Shown: positions 34,768 to 44,390, numbered from the stretch's first letter. The stretch: 64,000 nt of DNA from G965215055 sp965242685 (GCA_965242685.1 OZ251487.1:744001-808000), one strand, 5' to 3'. The notes: generated from the letters alone by a model not told the origin. Made by a program: numbers and translations.

Positions 34768-37146
34768 ATGACAAAAAATTCCCTCTACTATATCGCTTGC
34801 GTGGCCCTGCTCGTCATTGCCGCGACACTGCGCTTTTACAATTTGTCGGAAAACTCCCTATCGTATGACGAAGCCTTAGTAACCACTCACGCAAGCGGTA
34901 CATACGCCAAACTGTTTAACAAGACGCAATACAGCAATACCTCGCCGATCCTCTATCACCTGGTGCTGCATGGGGTACAGAAAGTAAACCGCTCGACCTT
35001 CAGCGTCCGCCTCGTGCCGGCGACCGCCAGCGTACTCACCGTCGCGGTACTGTTATTTCTGCTCCCTCACGCAGGCATCCCTCGCATGGCGGCCTTCCTG
35101 TCCGGCCTCCTCGCAACGGTTTCCATCGAGGCCATACAGCATGCCCAGGATGCACAGGAATACTCTGTCGATGCGCTGGTGGCCGCACTGCTGATCGTCG
35201 GCCTGCTCGCCTACCTAAAAAAACGGAAAACCACCCTGCTTTGTGTGTCCCTGCTGATTGCCCCGCTAACTCAATACGGCCTGGTGCTATTCGCAGTGGC
35301 GGTACTGGCGACCGCCATGGTAATGCGTCGAGAGGACGAGACCTCTCATTGGCTAAAACAACGTATAGGTCTGGTACGGCCAAGCCTATTCTTCCTGACG
35401 GGCTGCGTCATCAGCTATTTCACCACGTTACAGTATCAGATAGAAAGTCAATACCACAACGTGATGAACTACCTTCACCACTATTACTATCAGGGAATCA
35501 TTTCGGGCGATACTATCATTTCGGGCGATACTATCATTTCGATACTTGATTTTGTATCTTCTCGAACGTTGCAACTGTTGGGTTACCACCTGTCGGCAAT
35601 GGTTGCGGCGGCGGCATTGGTCGCCTTTTTAGTAGCCGCCCTGATAAAGAGGACCAATCAAATCGGTGCAATTACCCTGCTCTTTCTCTTTTCCCTACTC
35701 ACCGCCTCATTGGCCGCCGTATTGCAAATCTACCCTCTTGGCTCAATTAGGCAGTGCCTGTATCTTGGCCCCATTATCTTCGTGGCGTTCGGCTATACCG
35801 TACATTCGATAGCGAGTCGCCTGCCCGTATCCCGTCCCCTGGCACAAGCGGGACTCACCGCAATCACCGGCTTGATCATACTGGCGGGCGCCACCAACAT
35901 CGTTGCGGCCAACTCGAACAAAGCAATCTATCTGGAAGAGAAAAAAACTTGGGAAATCCTCGCCATCCTGGAAGAACAGGCACGGGAAGATGACCTGGTC
36001 TATATCTCCGGCTATGCGGTCCCAACTGTAGAATTTTATCAAGGAAATGAAGACAGAGATAACTATTTCTATGGAAGATATTGCTGGTTCTGGACAAATA
36101 AAGAAAAATGTCAACAAGAGTTGTCTGATTTATATTCTTTTGATACCGGAAGGATATGGGTCTTCTTAAATCTGCTTGCAGGAAACCAATATATACATAC
36201 AGGAGTGGGGCAATGGGTACAGGAAAATATAAAGACAACGATCAGGACACAGATCGAAACTTGGCAGACTGAGCCGATAGTCGGCGGCGGCAGCGGCGCC
36301 TATCTCTTCCTCCTGGATGAAAAAACGAGTCCGGAAATGAAGAAGCGACAGCAGATCCTACGAGAAAGATCGAAAATGTATCGACAAATCGTTAGTCAGG
36401 AACCGGTTATCCGTTCCACTTTTAATATATATCTGCATGAAAACAGCCTGATCTACCTCAAGGAATCCTGTAGCTGGAAAGAGGATATCAACACCTGGCT
36501 TTTTTTACACTTCACTCCAAAGAACAGAGAAGACCTGCCCGAATCTTTCCGAGCGCACGGTTTTGAAAATGCGGACTTTCGTTTTTTCGAACACGGGAAG
36601 CGCTTTGATGGAAAATGTATGGCGATCGTGCCGTTGCCCGAATATAAAATTGATATGATCCGTACCGGACAGTACACCGAACACCAAGGCGATCTCTGGG
36701 ATGTCCGTTTGCAACTACAAATCGACAAAGACGGCCAAACTGTTGCTACGGTATTGTCGGAAAAGCCCCTGCTGCTAGATAGCACCCCATGGCGGGACAT
36801 TATCTCCGGGAAAAAACCGGTGATTGATTCCGTCTTCGACGTGTATCTGGACGAGAACAAGCTGATCTACTTCAGACAACCCTGCGCGCCGGCAGATACG
36901 CGCACCAACTTTTTCCTGAACGTCTATTCAGAGGATACGAATAATATTTCCAACCGAAAAGACGGCCTGATAAAAACAAAAATCCCCTTTTATTTCTCTA
37001 TGCACGGCAAACGTTTTGACGACCAATGCGTGGCCGTCGTACCGTTGCCCGAGTATGACAGTGACATCGTCCGTATCAAGACCGGTCAGCAGCGACCCGA
37101 TAGGCGCAAAGTGTGGAAAGGAAAGTTTTCAGCCCCGCAGGGATAG
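34768..37146 (+). CDS. GT39-type membrane glycosyltransferase 4 with two C-terminal domains
   Basis: 792 residues, duplicate of copy 3. Same loop motif SYDEALVTTHASG and two C-terminal domains (about 547-655 and 684-792). Differences include an extra in-frame 18-bp unit (35503-35538) giving SGDTII twice. The last domain is identical at DNA level to copy 3 for roughly 330 bp and then ends differently (KFSAPQG instead of KFSLKQD). The new ending resembles that of copy 6 (KFSVP). Last gene of the first cluster; recJ converges on it. Confidence 0.82.
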   Translation: MTKNSLYYIACVALLVIAATLRFYNLSENSLSYDEALVTTHASGTYAKLFNKTQYSNTSPILYHLVLHGVQKVNRSTFSVRLVPATASVLTVAVLLFLLPHAGIPRMAAFLSGLLATVSIEAIQHAQDAQEYSVDALVAALLIVGLLAYLKKRKTTLLCVSLLIAPLTQYGLVLFAVAVLATAMVMRREDETSHWLKQRIGLVRPSLFFLTGCVISYFTTLQYQIESQYHNVMNYLHHYYYQGIISGDTIISGDTIISILDFVSSRTLQLLGYHLSAMVAAAALVAFLVAALIKRTNQIGAITLLFLFSLLTASLAAVLQIYPLGSIRQCLYLGPIIFVAFGYTVHSIASRLPVSRPLAQAGLTAITGLIILAGATNIVAANSNKAIYLEEKKTWEILAILEEQAREDDLVYISGYAVPTVEFYQGNEDRDNYFYGRYCWFWTNKEKCQQELSDLYSFDTGRIWVFLNLLAGNQYIHTGVGQWVQENIKTTIRTQIETWQTEPIVGGGSGAYLFLLDEKTSPEMKKRQQILRERSKMYRQIVSQEPVIRSTFNIYLHENSLIYLKESCSWKEDINTWLFLHFTPKNREDLPESFRAHGFENADFRFFEHGKRFDGKCMAIVPLPEYKIDMIRTGQYTEHQGDLWDVRLQLQIDKDGQTVATVLSEKPLLLDSTPWRDIISGKKPVIDSVFDVYLDENKLIYFRQPCAPADTRTNFFLNVYSEDTNNISNRKDGLIKTKIPFYFSMHGKRFDDQCVAVVPLPEYDSDIVRIKTGQQRPDRRKVWKGKFSAPQG
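35503..35538 (+). repeat. Two 18-bp in-frame tandem repeats
   Basis: TCGGGCGATACTATCATT twice in a row; copy 3 has a single unit. A fresh slippage event in a loop of glycosyltransferase 4. Confidence 0.9.
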
Positions 37147-37188
37147 GGATGCCGGCGGCAATCCCCTAAGGTCATCGAGGCACTCCCT

Positions 37189-38919
37189 TCAACCCTCTGC
37201 GGGCGCCAGATACTGCACGTTAAGCTGCAACGACCGCGCACCCCTAAATTCATTCACCTCAAGCCGATAGGCAACGCGCACCTTGCCGACATTTCCGTTC
37301 CACGCATCCCCGTCAACGTTGAATGCGATGGCCTCAACCTGCTTGTCCCCGCCTGCGGGAATCAAATGCAACTTCAAGTGACGTTCGCCAACAAGACGGT
37401 GTCCGTCAACATCAAAAACCCCATCAAACACCGGCTCGGCAAACCCCTGCCCCCACGGCCCGGCACGCGATATCAGCTCGGCGGTGGCCAATGACAATTC
37501 GGTTTCATCCAGCTCGCCGTCCGATAACAACACGGCCTGTAACTGCTCCGGTGACACGATCTCCTCAACCGTATCATCAAATATTCGCGCAAAATCTCCA
37601 AGACGTTCCGCCGCAATGGTCAACCCCGCCGCCATGGCATGGCCGCCAAAGGTAATTATCAAATCCGGATGACGGGCGGCGATCAAGGCCAATGCGTCAC
37701 GAACATGTAGCCCGGCGATGGAGCGTGCCGACCCTTTCAACCGATCGTCGCCGGCCTTTGCAAAGACCACCGCGGGCCGATGGAATCTTTCCTTGATACG
37801 CCCGGCAACGATGCCCGTCACGCCTTGATGCCACGCCGCATCGTAAAGGGTAATCCCGCTGCGGGTTGCCTCTTTTTCGGTCAGCTTTGTTGTTGAAGCC
37901 AGCATGTCCAAGGCCTCGGACTGCATGTTCAATGTGATGCGCTTACGTTCCTCGTTTAATTCGTTTAATTTCCCGGCAAGTGCCAGGGCGTGTTCTTCGT
38001 CGTCGGCAAGCAAACATTCAATCCCCGGTGACATGTCCTGCAATCGACCGGCGGCGTTCAGACGCGGGCCGATGACAAAACCCAGATCCGAGGCGGTCAC
38101 CCGGGCACAGTCCTTGCCGGACACGGCCAACAGCGCACGAATACCCGCACAACACTTGCCGGCACGAATGCGCCGCAGACCCTGCTCCACCAAGGTGCGA
38201 TTGTTATGATCAAGCCCGACCACGTCGGCCACGGTGCCCACCGCTACGATATCGAGGAACTGCGCAAGGTTGGGCTCTGCCTTTCCCTCAAACCATCGCC
38301 GTTCGCGCAACAATGCCCGTAACGCCAAAAGCAAGTAGAACACCACGCCCACGCCGGCAAGGTTCTTGCTCGGAAAATCATCCCGCGGCTGGTTGGGGTT
38401 GATAATCACGTCGGCTTGCGGCAGGGCTTCTCCGGGAAGGTGATGATCGGTAATCAGTACGTCAAGCCCTTCCGCCTTTGCCGCCGCGACGCCGGCAATA
38501 CTCGAGATACCGTTGTCAACGGTAATGATCAGCGCCGGATCAAGCCTCGTGGCGATGGCGACGATCTCCGGCGTCAGCCCGTAGCCGTGCTTAAACCGAT
38601 TGGGAACCAGATAACGAACATTGGTATAGCCAAGACTGCCTACCGCCTTTATAAACAGTGCCGTACTGGTTGCCCCGTCGGCGTCATAATCACCGACGAC
38701 CACGACGCGCCCTTCCCTCTGCATACACTCATAAACAAGCCGGGCGCCGGCGTTTGCATTGAGCAATACTTCGGGGGGAATAATCCCGGAAAGCGAATAG
38801 TCTACCTCTTCAGTACCGTCTACCCCTCGCCGGGCGTAGACGCGCTGTAGAATCGGCGGGAGCGTATCAAGCGGCTTGCCGGGGGTGCGTTCAGGCCGCC
38901 GCTTAATGGTAGTGAACAT
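37189..38919 (-). CDS. recJ: Single-stranded-DNA-specific exonuclease RecJ
   Basis: 576 residues. DHH phosphoesterase motifs are VVVVGDYDADGATSTALF, ITVDNGISS, VLITDHHLPGE and AVGTVADVVGL, with the DHHA1 part VTGIVAGRIKERF and ITFGGHAMAAGLTI near the C terminus. Degrades ssDNA 5' to 3' in recombination and mismatch repair. In E. coli recJ lies directly upstream of prfB and lysS; here prfB is 11.5 kb further along, with the glycosyltransferase cluster between. Divergent from the DHPS-like gene. Confidence 0.96.
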   Translation of the reverse strand: MFTTIKRRPERTPGKPLDTLPPILQRVYARRGVDGTEEVDYSLSGIIPPEVLLNANAGARLVYECMQREGRVVVVGDYDADGATSTALFIKAVGSLGYTNVRYLVPNRFKHGYGLTPEIVAIATRLDPALIITVDNGISSIAGVAAAKAEGLDVLITDHHLPGEALPQADVIINPNQPRDDFPSKNLAGVGVVFYLLLALRALLRERRWFEGKAEPNLAQFLDIVAVGTVADVVGLDHNNRTLVEQGLRRIRAGKCCAGIRALLAVSGKDCARVTASDLGFVIGPRLNAAGRLQDMSPGIECLLADDEEHALALAGKLNELNEERKRITLNMQSEALDMLASTTKLTEKEATRSGITLYDAAWHQGVTGIVAGRIKERFHRPAVVFAKAGDDRLKGSARSIAGLHVRDALALIAARHPDLIITFGGHAMAAGLTIAAERLGDFARIFDDTVEEIVSPEQLQAVLLSDGELDETELSLATAELISRAGPWGQGFAEPVFDGVFDVDGHRLVGERHLKLHLIPAGGDKQVEAIAFNVDGDAWNGNVGKVRVAYRLEVNEFRGARSLQLNVQYLAPAEG

Positions 38920-39169
38920 GGGCGTGCATTTTAAAATATAATCGTACCAATATGCGAAAAATCACGCTTTTGGACATTTGGCGACGGCGATAAAGCCTTC
39001 CCCCGTAACATGGGGGTATTTTGAATATAATGATAATTTATTTTACAATCATGCGCTTATATCTATAAATTCATGTGTATTTTCTATACGGCGACACTCA
39101 TTTATCGGTAGGATGCGCGCTGCGTAAGCTATGCCCGAACTACGTAACTATGCCCGAATTGCGTAAGCT
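38920..39169. other. Divergent intergenic region recJ / DHPS-like gene
   Basis: 250 bp, AT-rich in the middle (TTGAATATAATGATAATTTA). Contains a short C5/G5 hairpin (39000-39016) followed by TATTTT, of uncertain meaning between divergent starts. Ends in three tandem ~20-bp repeats next to the start codon at 39170. Confidence 0.5.
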
Positions 39170-39179
39170 ATGCCCGAGC
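39121..39179 (+). repeat. Three ~20-bp tandem repeats over a translation start
   Basis: TGCGTAAGCTATGCCCGAAC (39121-39140), a 19-bp variant (39141-39159), and a third unit that contains the start codon of the DHPS-like gene. Each unit carries ATGCCCGA, giving ATGs at 39131, 39150 and 39170; only the last opens the long frame. Confidence 0.85.
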
Positions 39180-40582
39180 ATATCCTTTTTTTAACCGGCA
39201 AGCTGGCTGAAAGAAGCCTGCATCGTATCCTGGAATCCATGCAGCCGACGGAATTCACCTATGAAATACGCCAACTGGGGGTGAGCGTAGCGGCACTGAT
39301 GACTACCCGGCTCATTGAAAAACGCCTGAAAAACGTGGATAAGGCGGATAAAATCATCATTCCGGGACGTTGCCGAGGCGACATAGAAGCACTTTCCGGG
39401 TGGCTTGGCATTACGGTGGAACGCGGCCCGGAGGAACTCAAGGATTTACCCGCCTACTTTAACCGGCAGTCCAAAGAGATCGATCTGAGTCAACACGATA
39501 TGCAGATCTTTGCAGAGATTATCGATGCACCCAACATGCCGACGGAGGGCATCGTTGAGCGCGCCCGTATCTACAGAGAAGACGGCGCCAACGTCATCGA
39601 CCTGGGTTGCCTGCCCGGTACTCCTTTCCCTCATCTCGGGGAAGCCGTACAGACACTCAAAGCCGAAGGTTTTCAGGTCAGCGTTGATTCACACGCCCCC
39701 GAAGACCTGGTTACGGGCGGTAAAGCCGGTGCCGATTACCTGCTAAGCTTGAATGAAAACACCTTGTGGGTTACGGAGGAAGTGGAATCGATACCCGTAA
39801 TCATCGGTAACAGCCCCGCCGACGTGGCATCGCTCTATCGTACAACCGAAAATTTGAGCAAAAAAGGCAAGCGATTCATCGCCGATGCTATCCTTGACCC
39901 CATTCATTTCGGTTTTACCGATTCCATTGTACGCTATCGCAATCTGCGCCGTCGTTACCCCGAAGTCGAGATAATGATGGGGATCGGCAATCTTACCGAG
40001 TTGACGCATGCGGATTCCACCGGCACCAACGCATTGCTGCTAGGCATTATGTCCGAGCTTAAAATCCAACATTTGTTGACTACGGAAGTTAGCGAGCATT
40101 GCCGATGTGCGGTGCGCGAGGCCGACCTTGCGCGGCGCATCATGTATTCATCGAAACTGGACGGCCTCCCTCCCAAAGACTACGACAACGGTTTGATGGC
40201 GCTGCATGAGCGCAACCCCTTTCCATATAATGCGGCAGAGATCGAAGGCATCGCCGCCGCCGTCAGAGACCCAAACTTTCGTATACAGGTGAGCGAAAAA
40301 GGTATTCACACCTATAACCGGGACGGCCTGTATGTCTCGACCGACCCCTATCAGGTCTATCCGCAACTGGATGTCGAAAACGACGGCGGTCACGCCTTTT
40401 ATCTGGGGGTTGAACACGCGCGTGCGCAGATCGCCTGGCAACTGGGAAAACGCTATCAACAGGACGAGGAACTGGACTGGGGCGTGGCAAAGAAAAAAGA
40501 GCCGGAAAACCTGAATCGGGTCAAGGCCGTCGGATCGACCTGGCACACGCGCAAGGCCCGCAAGCGGAAAAAAAAGAAGTAA
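39170..40582 (+). CDS. Dihydropteroate-synthase-like protein of tetrahydromethanopterin synthesis (DUF6513 type)
   Basis: 470 residues. An N-terminal unrecognised domain (HILFLTGKLAERSLHRILES) is followed by a DHPS-like TIM barrel (GANVIDLGCLPGTPFPHLGE, FQVSVDSHAPEDL, FIADAILDPIHFGFTDSI, IMMGIGNLTELTHADSTGTN) and a basic tail RKARKRKKKK. This protein type occurs in methanogens and H4MPT-using methylotrophs and is thought to act in making the pterin-arylamine part of the cofactor. Starts at the third ATG of a tandem repeat. Directly followed by the DUF447 gene. Confidence 0.87.
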   Translation: MPEHILFLTGKLAERSLHRILESMQPTEFTYEIRQLGVSVAALMTTRLIEKRLKNVDKADKIIIPGRCRGDIEALSGWLGITVERGPEELKDLPAYFNRQSKEIDLSQHDMQIFAEIIDAPNMPTEGIVERARIYREDGANVIDLGCLPGTPFPHLGEAVQTLKAEGFQVSVDSHAPEDLVTGGKAGADYLLSLNENTLWVTEEVESIPVIIGNSPADVASLYRTTENLSKKGKRFIADAILDPIHFGFTDSIVRYRNLRRRYPEVEIMMGIGNLTELTHADSTGTNALLLGIMSELKIQHLLTTEVSEHCRCAVREADLARRIMYSSKLDGLPPKDYDNGLMALHERNPFPYNAAEIEGIAAAVRDPNFRIQVSEKGIHTYNRDGLYVSTDPYQVYPQLDVENDGGHAFYLGVEHARAQIAWQLGKRYQQDEELDWGVAKKKEPENLNRVKAVGSTWHTRKARKRKKKK

Positions 40583-40583
40583 C

Positions 40584-41156
40584 ATGCCTTTCATCAGGGA
40601 ATGTATCATTACCACTCTGGGAAAAGACCGGCACGTACACGTGGCACCGATGGGGGTCCACGAGCATGGTGCACAACTCGTCGTCATGCCCTTCAAACCC
40701 TCTGTAACGCTGGAAAATATTGAATACAGCGGCGCGGCGACCCTGAACTATACCGATGACGTGCGCGTCTATGCCGGATGTCTGACTAGCCGACACGCAT
40801 GGCCCACCTGCCCCACCGACATGATCAAAGGCGTGCGGCTTGAACGCTGTTTGTCGCACACCGAGCTGAAGGTGGTAGATAAAATGGACGACCCGTTGCG
40901 CCCAAAATATTTCTGTAAGATCGTCAATGAGGTCATACACGCACCGTTTCATGGCTATAATCGTGCACAGTTTGCGGTAATTGAACTTGCCATTCTGGTC
41001 AGCCGCCTGAACATGCTGCCCAGGGAAAAAATACATAAAGAAATCGAATATTTAACTATCGGCTATGAAAAGACTGCGGGCACCCGTGAAAAACAGGCAT
41101 GGGGTTGGTTGATGGCAAAAGTGGACACTTTCATGAAGACACAAAGGGAAAAATAA
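40584..41156 (+). CDS. DUF447 family flavoprotein-like protein
   Basis: 190 residues. FMN-binding split-barrel type start (MPFIRECIITTLGKDRHVHV, then APMGVHE) and family segments FKPSVTLENIEYSGAATLNY, GYNRAQFAVIELAILVSRL and IEYLTIGYEKTAG. DUF447 genes accompany H4MPT/methanofuran genes in methylotrophs and methanogens. The reaction is not known to me. One base after the DHPS-like stop and two bases before MfnB, so one operon. Confidence 0.88.
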   Translation: MPFIRECIITTLGKDRHVHVAPMGVHEHGAQLVVMPFKPSVTLENIEYSGAATLNYTDDVRVYAGCLTSRHAWPTCPTDMIKGVRLERCLSHTELKVVDKMDDPLRPKYFCKIVNEVIHAPFHGYNRAQFAVIELAILVSRLNMLPREKIHKEIEYLTIGYEKTAGTREKQAWGWLMAKVDTFMKTQREK

Positions 41157-41158
41157 CC

Positions 41159-41911
41159 ATGACGGGAATGCTTGCCAGTGTTCGAGACCTCCGGGAAGCC
41201 ACATGCGTGTACGCAAAGGGTGCGGATATCATCGATCTCAAGGAACCTGATTTAGGCGCGCTCGGCGCGGTACCGCTGGCAGAGATTCGTCACATCGTTG
41301 ATGAGTTATGGGAAAAATGTACGATCAGCGCTACGGTGGGCGATTTGCCCGCCAATGCCTTTACAACAATAAATAAGGTACTTCAAACCGCCGAAACCGG
41401 GGTTGATTACGTCAAGGTCGGGATCTTCAGCCAACGCCACCTGGAAACGTGCCTGCCGAAACTGATACATTGCACGAACCAAGGTATTGCCATCGTCGCC
41501 GTACTATTCGCCGACGTCCGGCTTGACATAGATTTTGCCGTCCGTGCGGCCCGCCGGGCACGACTAAAAGGCGTGATGCTGGATACTGCCCACAAAAACT
41601 CGGGGGGATTGCTACAGCAAAAAAAACCGTCACAGCTTGATCACTTCATCCGGCTTGCCAAATATAATGGCCTGCTTACCGGCTTGGCCGGCTCCTTGAA
41701 AATCAACGATATTCCGACACTATTGCAACTAAATCCTGATTATCTAGGTTTTCGTACGGCGTTGTGTGCCGCCGCCGACAGGAGCGGCAAGCTGGATATG
41801 AACGCCATTCGCCAAGTAAGAGAAAATATACCGCTGCACTTGCAAAACCGCTTGAGCATGGCCACCGACGTACCGACGAAGGCTGCGTCTAGAAAAGAGA
41901 GATATTCATAA
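41159..41911 (+). CDS. mfnB: (5-formylfuran-3-yl)methyl phosphate synthase, MfnB-like
   Basis: 250 residues from ATG 41159, 2 bp after the DUF447 stop; an upstream frame to 41099 overlaps that gene and is not used. DUF556/MfnB barrel: MLASVRDLREATCVYAKGAD, IIDLKEPDLGALGAV with the catalytic-type Lys, ISATVGDLP, VDYVKVGIF, GVMLDTAHKNSGGLL and GLAGSLKINDIPTLL. In methanogens MfnB condenses two glyceraldehyde-3-phosphate molecules to the furan precursor of methanofuran; methylotrophs use it for methylofuran. Confidence 0.92.
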   Translation: MTGMLASVRDLREATCVYAKGADIIDLKEPDLGALGAVPLAEIRHIVDELWEKCTISATVGDLPANAFTTINKVLQTAETGVDYVKVGIFSQRHLETCLPKLIHCTNQGIAIVAVLFADVRLDIDFAVRAARRARLKGVMLDTAHKNSGGLLQQKKPSQLDHFIRLAKYNGLLTGLAGSLKINDIPTLLQLNPDYLGFRTALCAAADRSGKLDMNAIRQVRENIPLHLQNRLSMATDVPTKAASRKERYS

Positions 41912-41987
41912 ACCACAACAACCAAAGTGTTATTTTTACCCGAGCCCTTCTTGCACCGGCCTTCAAGCACTTACGCAACAAAAGACA

Positions 41988-44390
41988 TTGATTGCCCCCT
42001 TCCCCCGCAACTTCTCATTAAATAGTTCGGGACATTTCCTAACCTCTCGCGGGGCGTGGGCGGTCGTCCTCTCTCTCTTTCTGTTGGCCGGCATCGCCGT
42101 ACTCGACGACTACGGCATATCGTGGGATTCACCTACACACAGGTCTCTCGCCGAAAAAAATCTCGATTACATACTGGGAAATTCAGACACCTTTCCGGCA
42201 AGAACATACGATTTCTATGGTATGACCTTTGACTTGTCAGCCTTGTTGGCGGAACGCCTCCTTAGACTGGAAGATACCCGTACCATCTATCTCAGCCGTC
42301 ATCTCCTGACCCACCTGTTCTTCCTGGTGGGCGCGGCCTGCTGTTACCTGTTGGCCGTGCACCTGTTCAACAACCGAATCCTCGCCCTGGCCGCCATGCT
42401 GCTGTTCCTGTTGCATCCCCGACTCTACGCCCATTCCTTTTTCAACAGCAAGGATATTCCTTTCTTTAGTATGTATATGATCGCCTTGCTTCTGATTCAT
42501 CGCGCCTTTGCGCGCGACACCATGCGGGCGTTTTTGTTGTGTGGTGCGGCGGTGGCGGTGCTGATCAACCTGCGGGTCATGGGCGTCATGCTGTTGCTTG
42601 CGGTGGTGATGATGCGCGGCTTGGATGTCTGGTACGCTTCAGACAAACAGGAACGCATACGGGTGCTCAAGACCCTCGGCGGTTTCATACTGAGCAGTGT
42701 ACTCGTGTTGTATGCCGTCTGGCCGTACTTGTGGGAAGACCCACTCGGGCGGTTGGCGGAGGCCTTCACCATCGCTTCCCGTCACCTTTACCACATCCCT
42801 ATATTATTTCGGGGAGAGTCTTTCGGTAATACCGATCTTCCGTGGGAGTATCTTTCCACCTGGTTTTTGATTACGACGCCGTGGGTGGCGTTGTCGCTGG
42901 GTTTTATTGGTATCGTCTTCGTATTGGGTCACGGTATCCTTCGGCCGAGAGATATATTGCGCAACACGCAACTGCGCTTTCAATGGTTCCTGCTGGCCTG
43001 TTTTATATTGTCCATATTGGCGGTTATTGTCTTCAAGCCTATACTTTACAACGGCTGGCGACACATGTACTTCATCTATGCGCCGTTCTGTCTGTTGGCG
43101 GCATTCGGTTTGTATCAACTGGTATCCGTTTCCAGGAAAAAATACTGGCAGGTCGGCGTTTATGCGGCGGCGGGGATTGGCTTGGTTGGGGTGGTCATCG
43201 AAATGGCACAGATTCATCCTTATCAATACTTATACTTCAATGCCCTGGTAGACCGTCACACGCCGGGATACCTGCGCACTCAATACCAGATGGACTATTG
43301 GGGGATTTCCTATCACCAAGGACTGGAATATCTGCTGGATCGCTATCCCGACTCGCCCATCCATATCTATGGGAAGGATGGTCATGTAGCAAGAAACCGG
43401 ATGATTCTGCCTGCATCGGACCGGCAACGGATTGTGAGAAATACAACGCATGCCGACTTCTACATCGACGACTACTTTGGGTATACCCGACGAGGAAAAA
43501 TGCCAGACCCCTTAAGTCCAATCTATACGGAGCAAGTCTACAACAACACCATTCTTACCGTGAAGAACATCAACCTGGATTTGCAGGATGCCCCCATCCA
43601 GGCCTTCTATCGGAACGTCTACCACAAGACAAAGACCCGTAAGCCGGTAATTCATTCCGTCTTCGACGTATACGTTGATCATAACAAGCTCGTTTATATT
43701 AAGGAATTATGTGACGGGGAAGACCTGTGGGAACACTTTTTCCTACACGTCTTGCCCGTCAACGAAACCGACCTTCCCGACTGGCGAAAGTCATACGGAT
43801 TTGAAAATTTGGACTTTAGTCTTTATATATATGGAGTACGCTTTGACGGAAAATGTATGGCGGTCGTGCCGTTGCCCGAATATGAGATTGACTTGATTCG
43901 CACCGGCCAATTCCTTCGCGACAAGCCGGCCTGGGAAGCCACGTTTTTGCCGCAACGGAAGCAACAACAATTGACGGCGCGGCTGGCCGAAGTCCCGCAA
44001 GCGATCGCCTCCGGTACCCCTTTGATCAAAGCCGTCTTTGACGTGTATTGGTACAGAAGTGGTGGCGGGCTGCCCCATCATGATTCTGCTGTAGAGTTTC
44101 GGCATCAAGACATCTTGGTCTACGTTAGGGAGTCCTGTACCGAAAGCGATACCGAAGCGCGTTTTTTGCTACACATCTTTCCAAAGAACAGAGACGACTT
44201 GCCCGAATCCCGTCGGTCGCACGGTTTTGACAATCGAGACTTTGTTTTTCCCAAACACGGGATGCGGATGGACGGAAGATGTACGGTGGTCGTACCGTTG
44301 CCCGAATATGACATTGCAAAGATACATACCGGGCAATTCACGAACGAAGGCGTGGTTTGGGAAGAAAAACTTTCTCTCAAACAAGATTGA
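41988..44390 (+). CDS. GT-C membrane glycosyltransferase 5 with two C-terminal domains
   Basis: 800 residues, TTG start (MIAPFPRNFSLNSS). Same subfamily as copies 1, 2 and 6, with HPRLYAHSFFNSKDIPFFSM. The first-loop motif reads LDDYGISWDSPTHR, so the Glu of Asp-Glu is replaced by Ser, unlike copies 1, 2 and 6. Two C-terminal domains, about 554-655 and 679-800; the second is more diverged and carries an insert (YRSGGGLPHHDSAVEF). First gene of the second cluster, 76 bp after mfnB. Confidence 0.82.
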   Translation: MIAPFPRNFSLNSSGHFLTSRGAWAVVLSLFLLAGIAVLDDYGISWDSPTHRSLAEKNLDYILGNSDTFPARTYDFYGMTFDLSALLAERLLRLEDTRTIYLSRHLLTHLFFLVGAACCYLLAVHLFNNRILALAAMLLFLLHPRLYAHSFFNSKDIPFFSMYMIALLLIHRAFARDTMRAFLLCGAAVAVLINLRVMGVMLLLAVVMMRGLDVWYASDKQERIRVLKTLGGFILSSVLVLYAVWPYLWEDPLGRLAEAFTIASRHLYHIPILFRGESFGNTDLPWEYLSTWFLITTPWVALSLGFIGIVFVLGHGILRPRDILRNTQLRFQWFLLACFILSILAVIVFKPILYNGWRHMYFIYAPFCLLAAFGLYQLVSVSRKKYWQVGVYAAAGIGLVGVVIEMAQIHPYQYLYFNALVDRHTPGYLRTQYQMDYWGISYHQGLEYLLDRYPDSPIHIYGKDGHVARNRMILPASDRQRIVRNTTHADFYIDDYFGYTRRGKMPDPLSPIYTEQVYNNTILTVKNINLDLQDAPIQAFYRNVYHKTKTRKPVIHSVFDVYVDHNKLVYIKELCDGEDLWEHFFLHVLPVNETDLPDWRKSYGFENLDFSLYIYGVRFDGKCMAVVPLPEYEIDLIRTGQFLRDKPAWEATFLPQRKQQQLTARLAEVPQAIASGTPLIKAVFDVYWYRSGGGLPHHDSAVEFRHQDILVYVRESCTESDTEARFLLHIFPKNRDDLPESRRSHGFDNRDFVFPKHGMRMDGRCTVVVPLPEYDIAKIHTGQFTNEGVVWEEKLSLKQD

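Noticed and set aside
39000..39016. C5/G5 hairpin followed by TATTTT as a terminator
   Set aside because: It lies between divergent starts where no transcript is expected to end, and the stem has only five pairs.
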